Source: Cocleimonas sp. (GTDB lineage Bacteria > Pseudomonadota > Gammaproteobacteria > Thiotrichales > Thiotrichaceae). Taken from it: a stretch of DNA of 25,708 bases. A program made the translations under genes and the position numbers. The notes under the pieces are model-generated. The model was not told the origin of the DNA, did not search any database, and saw nothing but the letters and a program-made list of their open reading frames with translations. How positions within the stretch are numbered: the first letter of the stretch is position 1; each line of letters opens with the position of its first letter. The DNA is taken from positions 1-25,708 of the forward strand of contig JAGLDT010000136.1 in the NCBI GenBank assembly GCA_023145485.1, read 5' to 3'. Of the stretch, positions 6,959-15,883 are shown in pieces.

Positions 6959-7251
6959 TCGCAATACAGAGTAAGGATGCACCTAAGTGGCAACTCGGTT
7001 TGCTATTCCTGTTATTTGTAGCCGTTATTGTCGTCGCGATTATGGTTGTCATGCACCGCCATCAATCACGAGGATTATTTGTTCAGTCTCAAAAATTGAC
7101 TAAACAACATAATATTCTAATTGCACAATGGAGCCGTTTAAAGCTAGAACAAGGCGTAGTGCTGAATGAGATTTATGTCGAACGTAGAGCGCGAAGAGAC
7201 TTAGGAATGAGTATCCCAAAAGCTAAAAATATTAAAATGGTGAAAGAATAA
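6955..7251 (+). CDS. ftsL: Cell division protein FtsL
   Basis: A small bitopic divisome protein that joins FtsB and FtsQ and helps activate FtsWI. The 98-residue protein has a short cytoplasmic N-terminus, one membrane helix (about 14-35, LGLLFLLFVAVIVVAIMVVM) and a periplasmic part with the heptad pattern expected for the coiled coil (QSQKLTKQHNILIAQWSRLK). It then has the conserved ending with RARRDLGMSIPKAKNI. The start is GTG, overlapping the rsmH stop as GTGA, with GGAG ten bases upstream. FtsL is poorly conserved in sequence; the position between rsmH and ftsI and the topology make the call secure. Confidence 0.93.
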   Translation: MIAIQSKDAPKWQLGLLFLLFVAVIVVAIMVVMHRHQSRGLFVQSQKLTKQHNILIAQWSRLKLEQGVVLNEIYVERRARRDLGMSIPKAKNIKMVKE

Positions 7252-9032
7252 TGAGAAGATCAAAAGCATCCAATCTGTTGCCTCCTGTGTACAGGGGGCG
7301 TCGTTTTGCGTTGCTTATTATCTTATTGTCACTAATTTGCGTATTGTTATTACGAGCTGGATATCTGGAAATTTTTCAACAGCAATGGCTACAAAAACAG
7401 GCTGATAAACGACAGATGCGCGTTGTTTCCATCCCTCCTTATAGAGGCATGATTGTTGACCGCAATGAGGAATCGTTAGCTATAAGCTCCCCTGTTGTTT
7501 CTGTTTGGTGTAATCCTAGGAAATTACGTCGTATTCGTAACAGTTTGTTAAAAGGAACTGAAAGTACCGATGAAAGTGATGCTTTACTAGCTAAAGCACG
7601 CTTAGATGAGATGGATATAGGGTTACAAAAAGTAGCTGACTATTTGCAGATAGATTCATCTAAGCTACAAAAAAAAATAGATAAAAATAAAACCAAACAA
7701 TTTATCTATTTAGCACGACAAATTCCACCTGAAATTTCAGAAGATATTGCCAACTTAAACTTACCTGCGATTAGCAGTACCTCTGAATATCGACGATTTT
7801 ACCCAATGGGTGAGGCATTATCACATGTTATTGGCTTTACCAATATTGATGATAAAGGTGTTGAAGGCATAGAAAGCTCTAGGAACCAGATGTTAGCAGG
7901 TGAATCTGGAAAGAAACGGGTAGTTCGCGATGGGCGTGGTCGTCTAATTGAGAATATTGAACAAATTAAAGAAATGAAACCAGGTCAACAAGTAACACTA
8001 AGTATTGATAAACGTATCCAGTTCCAAACTTACAAAGAGTTGAAAAATACAGTTTATCAATTAAATGCCAAAGCAGGCTCAGTAGTAGTTCTTGATGCAC
8101 ATACTGGTGAAATTTTAGCAATGGCAAATATGCCAGGATTTAACCCAAATGTTCGCTCAGAGTTAAAGCCTTATCGCTACCGTAACCGTGCCGTTATGGA
8201 TACTTTTGAACCTGGCTCTACGATTAAACCGTTTACAATAGCGGCCGCATTAGAAGAACGTGTTATTGGATCAAATGTGCAAATAGATACTTCCCCAGGT
8301 TACATGAAGATGGGAAAGACGAAGATTCGTGACCCTATTAACTATGGCTCCATGTCTTTGGATAGAATACTGGCTAAATCAAGCAATGTTGGTGCAAGTA
8401 AAGTTGCCTTATTAATGAAGGCTAGCGGACAATGGAAGTTTCTAAGTCGCATTGGTTTTGGCCGACGACCGAACGCAGGTTTCCCTAATGAATCAGAGGG
8501 GAAACTGTCTTATTATGATAAATGGGTGCGCGTAGATCGCGCTTCTCTTGGTTATGGGTATGGCATTTCTACTAGTTTATTGCAACTTGCTCATGCTTAT
8601 ACCGTGTTTGCAACGGGCGGGATACTCTACCCGACCACCATTTTCAAAAGGGATCAGGCGGTAGCAGGGCAACGTATTATGAAAGAAGCCAATGCTAAAG
8701 CAGTATTAAGAATGCTAGGGGCTGTCGTAAAGAAAAACGCAACGGGAAAAAATGCCAGTATTGATGGCTATCATGTTGCAGGAAAAACAGGAACAGCCTA
8801 CAAGTTCATGAATAAACGCTATCGCAAGGATAAAAAAATAGTGAGTTTTGTGGGCATTGCTCCCGCCTCAAATCCTCGCATTGTTGTGGCGGTTATGATT
8901 AATGAGCCTAAGGTAAAAAGGGCAACAGGCGGTCGGTTAGCTGCACCTGTTTTTTCTAAGATTATGGCCAGTGCATTGAGAATATTAGATATCCCACCTG
9001 ATAATTTACCCGCATCAAAGGGAGCGTCATGA
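7251..9032 (+). CDS. ftsI: Septal peptidoglycan transpeptidase FtsI (PBP3)
   Basis: Class B penicillin-binding protein that crosslinks septal peptidoglycan together with the glycosyltransferase FtsW. The 593 residues comprise a short basic cytoplasmic tail, one membrane helix (about 18-36) and a pedestal domain starting with PYRGMIVDRN. The transpeptidase domain has all three active-site motifs: S323-TIK in EPGSTIKPF, S377-S-N, and K512-TG in AGKTGTAYK. It starts inside the ftsL stop (TAATG), which suggests coupled translation. Nothing is missing or inserted relative to E. coli FtsI (588 residues). The PBP3 assignment is secure from its place between ftsL and murE. Confidence 0.98.
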   Translation: MRRSKASNLLPPVYRGRRFALLIILLSLICVLLLRAGYLEIFQQQWLQKQADKRQMRVVSIPPYRGMIVDRNEESLAISSPVVSVWCNPRKLRRIRNSLLKGTESTDESDALLAKARLDEMDIGLQKVADYLQIDSSKLQKKIDKNKTKQFIYLARQIPPEISEDIANLNLPAISSTSEYRRFYPMGEALSHVIGFTNIDDKGVEGIESSRNQMLAGESGKKRVVRDGRGRLIENIEQIKEMKPGQQVTLSIDKRIQFQTYKELKNTVYQLNAKAGSVVVLDAHTGEILAMANMPGFNPNVRSELKPYRYRNRAVMDTFEPGSTIKPFTIAAALEERVIGSNVQIDTSPGYMKMGKTKIRDPINYGSMSLDRILAKSSNVGASKVALLMKASGQWKFLSRIGFGRRPNAGFPNESEGKLSYYDKWVRVDRASLGYGYGISTSLLQLAHAYTVFATGGILYPTTIFKRDQAVAGQRIMKEANAKAVLRMLGAVVKKNATGKNASIDGYHVAGKTGTAYKFMNKRYRKDKKIVSFVGIAPASNPRIVVAVMINEPKVKRATGGRLAAPVFSKIMASALRILDIPPDNLPASKGAS

Positions 9033-10588
9033 TAATACATTCCCTACAGTACTTATTAGAGGATATTGTTACAAAAATTCCTACTGATCTGCAAATAAAA
9101 GGAATAACCTTAGATAGTCGTGAAATTAAAGCAGGCATGTTATTTGTCGCTTTAAAAGGAACTCAAACTCATGGTTTGCAATATGCTCTCAAAGCACAAC
9201 AACAAGGTGCTGTTGCAGTAATTTGGGAGTCTGATCTTAATTTGGAAAAACATAAGCAGGAAAAATCTAGCTTGTTAAATAGCCTGCGTATTCCCACAAT
9301 AGAAATAAAAGAGTTAGCCACTCAGCTAGGCAGAATTGCAACACGTTATTACCAAATACAAGATCATAACGGGCAAATAAAACCAAACTATGGTTTGAAG
9401 GTTATTGGAGTAACAGGCACTGATGGTAAAACAACGGTAACTCATTTTATTGCGCAAGCAATGAATGTATTAGTTGCAGATAAAACGGCAGTTATTGGAA
9501 CACTCGGAATTGGTCTTACCAATAAATTACAAACAACCACGCACACAACGCCAGATGTATTAACAGTGCATAAAACATTACGTCAACTCGCTGATAATGG
9601 TATTGAGGTTGTTGCGATGGAAGTTTCTTCTCATGCTTTAGATCAAGCTCGCGTCAATGATGTTAAATTTGATATTGCAATCTTAACGAATCTAACTCGT
9701 GATCACCTTGATTATCACGGTACAGTTGAAAACTACGCCAAGGCAAAAGAAAAGCTATTTCTTCGCCCCGAAGTAAATAGTGTCATATTAAACCAAAATG
9801 ATGCTTTCAGCCTGCAGATTATCAATAAGCTAACTCATCCTAATGACAACAAGACTAATAACAGCAAAGCATGTTTTCGCTATTGGGTGAAATCTGATGC
9901 TTCAGATAGTAATGCTGAGTTAGTTGCTCAAGATACCCGCTTTACACAACAAGGAATTGAAGCACAGGTATCCTTTGCTGGCCAACAAGGCCTGTTAAAA
10001 GTAGCCGTTTTAGGCTGGTTTAATCTCAGTAATTTATTAGCGACCTTAGCTACAATGCTGGCTTTAGATGTAAAATTTTCTGATGCACTTACCGCATTAA
10101 GTCAGGTTAAAACAGTTCCAGGGCGAATGGAAACCATCGATTCAAGCAATATGCTGGTGGTGGTCGATTATGCGCATACCCCAGGCGCTCTAAAATCTGT
10201 ATTAAGCGCTTTGCGCAGTCATGCGAAAAAACATCTTATTTGCGTATTTGGTTGTGGTGGTGACCGTGATAAAGGCAAGCGACCTTTAATGGCGGAAATT
10301 GCCGAGCAAGGTGCAGATAGCGTCATTGTTACTGATGACAACCCTCGTACTGAAGATTCTAAAGGCATTATGAATGATATCGTAGCAGGATTTAAACACC
10401 CTGAAAATATAATGATTGAACATAATCGTGCTAAAGCAATTCGCCAAGCAATTCATCATGCACAGGCGGGCGATGTCGTCTTAATCGCAGGAAAAGGGCA
10501 TGAACAGGTGCAAATTTTTGCTCATAAAACAGAACGTTTTGATGACCGACAGCAAGCATCACAGGCATTGCAGGAGCTAATAACATGA
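9029..10588 (+). CDS. murE: UDP-MurNAc-L-Ala-D-Glu:meso-diaminopimelate ligase
   Basis: ATP-dependent ligase that adds the third residue of the peptidoglycan stem peptide. The 519-residue protein shows the three Mur ligase domains: an N-terminal UMP-binding domain with TLDSREIKAGMLFVAL, the central ATP domain with GTDGKTT (130-136), MEVSSHAL and NLTRDHLDYHG, and the C-terminal domain with VVDYAHTPGAL and FGCGGDRDKGKRP. The DNPR motif (437-440, in VTDDNPRTED) is the signature of enzymes that add meso-diaminopimelate rather than lysine, which implies Gram-negative-type peptidoglycan. Asp replaces the more usual Asn in the P-loop (GTDGKTT), a known natural variant. It overlaps ftsI and murF by ATGA at each end. 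Confidence 0.98.
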   Translation: MIIHSLQYLLEDIVTKIPTDLQIKGITLDSREIKAGMLFVALKGTQTHGLQYALKAQQQGAVAVIWESDLNLEKHKQEKSSLLNSLRIPTIEIKELATQLGRIATRYYQIQDHNGQIKPNYGLKVIGVTGTDGKTTVTHFIAQAMNVLVADKTAVIGTLGIGLTNKLQTTTHTTPDVLTVHKTLRQLADNGIEVVAMEVSSHALDQARVNDVKFDIAILTNLTRDHLDYHGTVENYAKAKEKLFLRPEVNSVILNQNDAFSLQIINKLTHPNDNKTNNSKACFRYWVKSDASDSNAELVAQDTRFTQQGIEAQVSFAGQQGLLKVAVLGWFNLSNLLATLATMLALDVKFSDALTALSQVKTVPGRMETIDSSNMLVVVDYAHTPGALKSVLSALRSHAKKHLICVFGCGGDRDKGKRPLMAEIAEQGADSVIVTDDNPRTEDSKGIMNDIVAGFKHPENIMIEHNRAKAIRQAIHHAQAGDVVLIAGKGHEQVQIFAHKTERFDDRQQASQALQELIT

Positions 10589-12012
10589 CGTGGCTACGGC
10601 TTTCAGAGATAGCAAAGATGACAGGGGGAGTGTTGCACGGTGAAGACCGACAGGTTAATTCTGTTTCTACTGACTCCAGAACAATACAACATGACCAGCT
10701 CTTTATTGCATTAGTCGGAGAGAACTTTGACGCGCATGATTTCGTCGCCTCAATAGAAAATAAAGCAGCTGCCGTTTTTGTGCATAAAAAAATGGATTGT
10801 GATATACCACAAATTATTGTTAAGGATACCCTAAAAAGCTTAGGTGTTTTTTCAGCCGTTTGGCGTCAGCAGTTTGTTAAACCAATCATTGGTCTAACGG
10901 GTAGCAATGGAAAAACAACAGTAAAGGAAATGTTAGCAACTATTCTTGCTATTAAAGGCAATGTAATGGCAACCTTTGGCAATCTCAACAACGATATCGG
11001 AATGCCTCTGACCTTATTAAGACTACGCGATGATATGGATTATGCCGTAATCGAAATGGGTGCTAATCATTTTGATGAAATCAATTATTTAAGTCAGATT
11101 GCGCAACCTGATATCGCTATTTTAAATAATGCGGGGGCAGCACATTTAGAAGGCTTTGGTAATATAGAAGGTGTTTCACGCGCTAAAGCTGAAATTTTTA
11201 ATGGCTTAAATCAAAAGGGCATTGCAGTAATCAATGCCGATGATCAGTATGCTGATTATTGGTTAGCGTGTAATAAAGGAAGAAAGACCATTACATTTGG
11301 TTTTAGTGGTCAAGCTGATATAAAAGGCAAGCTAAGTCATGACGGTTTATTGATTCAAATAGCAAATCAAAAACAGTTAGTTAAACTGACACTATTAGGA
11401 CATCATAATGCCATGAATGCATTAGCTGCTAGTGCCGCAGCTATGGCAATAGGCTTAGATTTAACAACGATCAAACAAGGATTAGAAAGTTTGCATCCCG
11501 TAAAAGGGCGACTAGCCCCTATAGCAGGGATTCAAGGTATCCAAATTATTGATGATACTTACAATGCTAATCCAGATTCTGCCCGTGCTGCTATCGATGT
11601 ATTAGCAGAACAAAAAGAAAGTAAACGAATTTTAGTACTAGGTGATATGGCTGAACTAGGTGACAACACAACTCAACTACATGCTGATATTGGTTTATAT
11701 GCTAAGACAAAAGGAATTGAAACGCTTTATTGTCTTGGTCCTCACAGTCAATATGCTTGTGAAAAATTCACAAAAAATGGATTTAGCTTCGACTCTATGG
11801 AACCATTACTAGCTACATTGCAACAGTCAATAGAGCAAACGCTAAACGCACAACAATCAACTGGAGATCAGCAAAGAGTGGCAATATTGGTTAAAGGTTC
11901 AAGATCAATGAAAATGGAGCGTGTGATAGAGGTATTAAGTCACCAATATCAAAAAACGCATTGTACTAATGTGCACAATCAGGATAATACGATGGAGGTT
12001 TCGCTATGCTAG
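10585..12012 (+). CDS. murF: UDP-MurNAc-tripeptide:D-Ala-D-Ala ligase
   Basis: Adds the D-alanyl-D-alanine dipeptide made by Ddl, completing the UDP-MurNAc-pentapeptide. The 475 residues include the N-terminal substrate domain (GVLHGEDRQVNSVSTDSRTI), the ATP-binding loop TGSNGKTT (105-112) followed by VKEML, FGNLNNDIGMPLTLL, IEMGANHFDEI, and the C-terminal DDTYNANPDSARAAIDVL and VLGDMAELG blocks. The final ~20 residues run past the family core and overlap the start of mraY by seven bases; that overlap contains the mraY ribosome binding site. Confidence 0.98.
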   Translation: MTWLRLSEIAKMTGGVLHGEDRQVNSVSTDSRTIQHDQLFIALVGENFDAHDFVASIENKAAAVFVHKKMDCDIPQIIVKDTLKSLGVFSAVWRQQFVKPIIGLTGSNGKTTVKEMLATILAIKGNVMATFGNLNNDIGMPLTLLRLRDDMDYAVIEMGANHFDEINYLSQIAQPDIAILNNAGAAHLEGFGNIEGVSRAKAEIFNGLNQKGIAVINADDQYADYWLACNKGRKTITFGFSGQADIKGKLSHDGLLIQIANQKQLVKLTLLGHHNAMNALAASAAAMAIGLDLTTIKQGLESLHPVKGRLAPIAGIQGIQIIDDTYNANPDSARAAIDVLAEQKESKRILVLGDMAELGDNTTQLHADIGLYAKTKGIETLYCLGPHSQYACEKFTKNGFSFDSMEPLLATLQQSIEQTLNAQQSTGDQQRVAILVKGSRSMKMERVIEVLSHQYQKTHCTNVHNQDNTMEVSLC

Positions 12013-13088
12013 TAGCACTTGCTGGATGGTTATCAGAATCCTATAGCTTTTTTAACGTTTTTCAGTATATTACCCTTCGTTCAATTTTAGCTGTACTGAC
12101 CGCATTAGGCATCTCAATGTTATTGGGCCCTTTAATGATTCGTCGCTTAACAGAATTGAAAATTGGTCAAAGTATTCGTGATGATGGCCCTCAATCTCAT
12201 CTTGTTAAAGCAGGTACACCAACAATGGGTGGGGCATTGATTTTGCTAGCAATTGCCGTATCCACCCTACTATGGGGGGATTTAAGCAATCATTATATTT
12301 GGATTGTGCTATTTGTAACCCTTGGTTCTGGTCTAGTCGGTGGAATTGATGATTATATCAAACTAAAATATGGCAACAGTAAAGGCCTATCAGCAAAAAT
12401 GAAGTATTTAAGCCTATCACTAATTGCTTTTATTGCTGCAACCATCTTGTTTATTACTGCTAACAGTACGGTGGAAACAACACTTTACTTTCCAATTGTT
12501 AAAGACTGGTTTTGGGATATGGGATGGCTCTTTATTCCATGGACTTATCTCGTCATTGTTGGCAGTAGTAATGCGGTAAACTTAACCGATGGTTTGGATG
12601 GACTAGCCATTATGCCAACCATTATGGTAGCAGCAGCATTAGGTGTTTTTGCCTATTTAACAGGCAATATCGTTTTTTCAGGTTATTTAGGGATTCCTTA
12701 TGTGCATAATGTTGGAGAAATTACCATATTTTGTGGCACTATTTTTGGTGCAGGGTTAGGATTTTTATGGTTTAACACCTATCCTGCCCAAGTTTTCATG
12801 GGAGATGTCGGTGCGTTAGCATTGGGCGCAGCATTAGGCATTATTGCTGTTGTGATACGTCAAGAAATTGTACTTGCTATCATGGGCGGTATTTTTGTTA
12901 TGGAGGCCGTATCCGTTATTTTACAAGTAGCATCGTTTAAAATGACGGGACGACGTATTTTTAGAATGGCCCCCATACATCACCATTTTGAATTAAAAGG
13001 CTGGGCAGAGCCAAAAGTCATTGTCCGCTTTTGGATTATCACCATTGTTTTAGTATTAATTGGCTTAGCCACCTTAAAAGTACGTTAA
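12006..13088 (+). CDS. mraY: Phospho-N-acetylmuramoyl-pentapeptide transferase MraY
   Basis: Integral membrane enzyme that moves phospho-MurNAc-pentapeptide from UDP to undecaprenyl phosphate, forming lipid I. At 360 residues it has the same length as the E. coli enzyme and about ten membrane helices. Catalytic and metal-binding motifs fall at the expected positions: D115-D116 in GGIDDYIK, NLTDGLDGLA (192-200), D267 in FMGDVGALALG, and the His cluster PIHHHFELKGW at 323-333. GGAGG lies just upstream inside the end of murF. A 58-bp gap to murD follows, the widest break between rsmH and ddlB. Confidence 0.98.
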   Translation: MLVALAGWLSESYSFFNVFQYITLRSILAVLTALGISMLLGPLMIRRLTELKIGQSIRDDGPQSHLVKAGTPTMGGALILLAIAVSTLLWGDLSNHYIWIVLFVTLGSGLVGGIDDYIKLKYGNSKGLSAKMKYLSLSLIAFIAATILFITANSTVETTLYFPIVKDWFWDMGWLFIPWTYLVIVGSSNAVNLTDGLDGLAIMPTIMVAAALGVFAYLTGNIVFSGYLGIPYVHNVGEITIFCGTIFGAGLGFLWFNTYPAQVFMGDVGALALGAALGIIAVVIRQEIVLAIMGGIFVMEAVSVILQVASFKMTGRRIFRMAPIHHHFELKGWAEPKVIVRFWIITIVLVLIGLATLKVR

Positions 13089-13146
13089 CCCCCCTCTTTA
13101 CTTCATCATTATGAAATTTATACTTGAGTATTTGCAAAGAATTTAA

Positions 13147-14553
13147 ATGACAATATTGCAACGCATAAAACACACGCATGAAAATGCTCAAAAAAAAAGA
13201 ACAAACTGGGATAGCCTAGTTGTTGGCTTAGGTGCTACGGGTTTATCAGTTGTGCGCTATTTAGCGGATAAAAAACAAAATTTTGCAGTAACTGATAGCC
13301 GATGTTCTCCACCAAGAAAAATGGAGTTAACAACACATTATGCTCAAGTACCTTATTATTTTGGTCATTTTGACCAAAAGGTATTTTTAAAAGCAAAACA
13401 ACTCATTGTTAACCCAGGTATTGCCCTTACAACAACTGAAATACAACAAGCAAAAGAAAAGGGTGCGGACGTTATTGGTGATATAGAGCTATTTTCAGGT
13501 GAGGCAAAAGCGCCCATCATTGCAATCACTGGATCGAATGGAAAGACAACAGTCACAACCCTATTACAGTTAATGGCTGAACGATCAAACATTACGGCAC
13601 AAACAGGTGGCAATATTGGTACACCCGCACTGGATTTATTAATTGCAGATAATGCGACAAAAACTGAACTGTATATTCTAGAGCTATCCAGTTTTCAATT
13701 GGAAACAACCCGCTCACTAAAGACAATCACTGCCGTTGTACTTAATATTAGCGAAGACCACCTGGATCGTTATGACGGTATTGAGCATTACGCTGCAACA
13801 AAAGGAAGTATTTATAACAATTGTGAGTATCGATTAGTAAATCGAGATGATACGGTTGCAATGGCATTGGCAAAAGGAAAAGAAAGTTTGTCCTTTGGTT
13901 TAGATAAGCCTGATAATGGTCATTACGGTTTACGCCAAAGAGGCAATAAAACATGGCTAGCCAAAGGTAACCAATATCTATTACCCGTTGATAAAATGAA
14001 ACTGGCAGGAAAGCATAATCAGGCAAATGCCTTAGCGGCATTAGCAATGGGTGAGCTTGCAGGTTTAAAACAATCTGCCATGCTAGAAATACTCACAGAA
14101 TATGCAGGTATGGAACACCGCACGCAATGGGTCGCAAAAATAAATCAAGTTGACTGGTATAACGACTCTAAAGGAACCAATGTTGGTGCAACACTCGCTG
14201 CACTTGAAGGGCTAGATGGCTCAATTGTATTGATTTTAGGGGGACAAGGAAAAGGAGCCGATTTTTCACCATTAAAAAATGCTGTAAAGAATAATGCACG
14301 CGCTGTCATCCTAATAGGCGAAGATGCTGATTTAATTTCAACCGTATTAGGCGCTGTTGCACCTGAAGTACGTGCAAGCACTATGGCGCAAGCCGTAAAG
14401 CTTGCCGCAACATTAGCAAAAACAGGAGACAAAGTCTTACTGTCCCCTGCCTGTGCAAGCTTTGATATGTTTGAAAATTATCAAACACGTGGTTATGAAT
14501 TTATTAATTGTGTTAACGCCTATCAGAAACAACAGGAGGATTTATCTCAATAA
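13147..14553 (+). CDS. murD: UDP-MurNAc-L-alanine:D-glutamate ligase
   Basis: Adds the second stem-peptide residue, D-glutamate. The 468-residue protein has the Rossmann-like N-terminal domain (VVGLGATGLSVVRYL), the ATP loop TGSNGKTT (128-135), GGNIGTPALDLL, LELSSFQLE, NISEDHLDRY, and in domain 3 MEHRTQWV, YNDSKGTNVGATLAAL, LGGQGKGADF and LLSPACASFDMFENYQTRG. The first ~20 residues (many Lys, Arg, His) extend beyond the usual N-terminus and only a weak ribosome binding site (AAAGA) is present. A run of nine A lies at 13190-13198. No better in-frame start is visible before the Rossmann motif, so the ATG at 13147 is kept with reserve. Confidence 0.96.
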   Translation: MTILQRIKHTHENAQKKRTNWDSLVVGLGATGLSVVRYLADKKQNFAVTDSRCSPPRKMELTTHYAQVPYYFGHFDQKVFLKAKQLIVNPGIALTTTEIQQAKEKGADVIGDIELFSGEAKAPIIAITGSNGKTTVTTLLQLMAERSNITAQTGGNIGTPALDLLIADNATKTELYILELSSFQLETTRSLKTITAVVLNISEDHLDRYDGIEHYAATKGSIYNNCEYRLVNRDDTVAMALAKGKESLSFGLDKPDNGHYGLRQRGNKTWLAKGNQYLLPVDKMKLAGKHNQANALAALAMGELAGLKQSAMLEILTEYAGMEHRTQWVAKINQVDWYNDSKGTNVGATLAALEGLDGSIVLILGGQGKGADFSPLKNAVKNNARAVILIGEDADLISTVLGAVAPEVRASTMAQAVKLAATLAKTGDKVLLSPACASFDMFENYQTRGYEFINCVNAYQKQQEDLSQ

Positions 14554-15839
14554 TGCAGTCATTATCAAAATACAATCCTTTGATCGATTTTCAGCCTGAC
14601 TGGGAACGTTATGTTGATCGTGAACTACTCATTGCATTATTTATACTAGTAGGGCTGGGTTTTGTAGTGATGGTCTCAGCCTCGGTTGCTGTCGCAGAAA
14701 AAACCTATGATAATGCTTATTATTTTTTGAATAGACAGTTTGTTTTTTTAGTATTAGGGACTGTTGCCGCGATTGCTATTTATCAGATAAGGACATTATT
14801 TTGGCAAAATCTAGGTGCTAAATTGTTACCCGTTATTGTGTTTTTACTAATTCTAGTCTTAATTCCCGGTATTGGCAAAGAGGTTAATGGTAGTTATCGA
14901 TGGTTTAGTTTTGCTGGCTTTAGTTTGCAGGTTTCAGAATTTGCAAAACTAAGTATGATTGTCTATATGTCAGGCTATTTATTACGCCATGGAAAAAATT
15001 TAGCACAGTCCCCCTCATGGAAACCATTAATTGTCCCCTTGATGGTATTAGCATTAGTAGACTCCTTACTAATGCTGGAGCCAGATTTTGGTAGTACTGT
15101 TGTCGTAACAGCAACGGCTGTTGCCATGTTATTTTTAGGCGGGGTAAAATTATCACGCATAGCCGTATTAATTGGCGTTGTCATAGCTATTGCGATACCA
15201 CTCGTGCTGATGGGGTATCGTGGCGCACGAATTGCTGCTTATTTTGACCCTTGGGCAAATGCTTCAGGAAAGGCATACCAAACCGTTCATGCACTCATGG
15301 CGGTGGGTGATGGTGGCTGGTTTGGTGCAGGTTTAGGGGGCGGTGTACAAAAACTATTTTATTTACCAGAAGCACATAATGACTTTGTGTTTGCCGTACT
15401 AGCAGAAGAATTTGGCTTTATTGGTATTGTAGTAACTCTATTACTTTTTGCTTGGATTGTACAACGTGCTTTTGTGATTGGATTTAATGCAGATAAAGCA
15501 AAGTTGCATTTTGCCGCCTATATTGCATATGGAATTGGTTTTTGGATCGGTTTTCAGTCCTTATTTCATATTGGTGTAAATTTAGCACTATTACCCCCAA
15601 AAGGACTAACATTGCCACTGATTAGTTATGGCGGTAGTAGTATCCTTGCGACCCTGATGGCAATGGCATTTTTAATGCGTGTCCATCGTGATACACAAAT
15701 AGCCTTATTTGGTTTATCGCCACGTGAATTAGCTAAACAAAAACAACGGAAAACGTCAGTAAAAAAGAAATCAGTCAAGCGCGCGCCCGTAAAAAAGATA
15801 GTAAAGAAGCGTCGTAGCGCAGTGACTCGTAAAAAATAG
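14553..15839 (+). CDS. ftsW: Septal peptidoglycan glycosyltransferase FtsW (SEDS) with polybasic C-terminal tail
   Basis: SEDS-family membrane polymerase that links lipid II into septal glycan strands in complex with FtsI. The 428 residues show about ten membrane helices, GIGKEVNGSYRWFSF, LQVSEFAKLSMIVYMSGYL, LEPDFGSTVV, the catalytic-Asp motif LPEAHNDFVFAVLAEEFG (Asp277) and PLISYGGSSILATL. The start overlaps the murD stop as TAATG. The last ~34 residues (395-428) form a cytoplasmic tail with 18 Lys/Arg and no acidic residue, e.g. KKSVKRAPVKKIVKKRR, more basic and longer than the E. coli tail. It may contact the membrane or FtsZ/FtsA; this is inference. Confidence 0.97.
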   Translation: MQSLSKYNPLIDFQPDWERYVDRELLIALFILVGLGFVVMVSASVAVAEKTYDNAYYFLNRQFVFLVLGTVAAIAIYQIRTLFWQNLGAKLLPVIVFLLILVLIPGIGKEVNGSYRWFSFAGFSLQVSEFAKLSMIVYMSGYLLRHGKNLAQSPSWKPLIVPLMVLALVDSLLMLEPDFGSTVVVTATAVAMLFLGGVKLSRIAVLIGVVIAIAIPLVLMGYRGARIAAYFDPWANASGKAYQTVHALMAVGDGGWFGAGLGGGVQKLFYLPEAHNDFVFAVLAEEFGFIGIVVTLLLFAWIVQRAFVIGFNADKAKLHFAAYIAYGIGFWIGFQSLFHIGVNLALLPPKGLTLPLISYGGSSILATLMAMAFLMRVHRDTQIALFGLSPRELAKQKQRKTSVKKKSVKRAPVKKIVKKRRSAVTRKK

Positions 15840-15883
15840 TTCTAAACTCGTAATTTAATGAAATGTTAGGAAAAAGAAAAAAT

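Noticed and set aside
9407..9437. Asp instead of Asn in the MurE ATP loop as a defect
   Set aside because: GTDGKT is a natural variant in functional MurE proteins and every other motif is intact.
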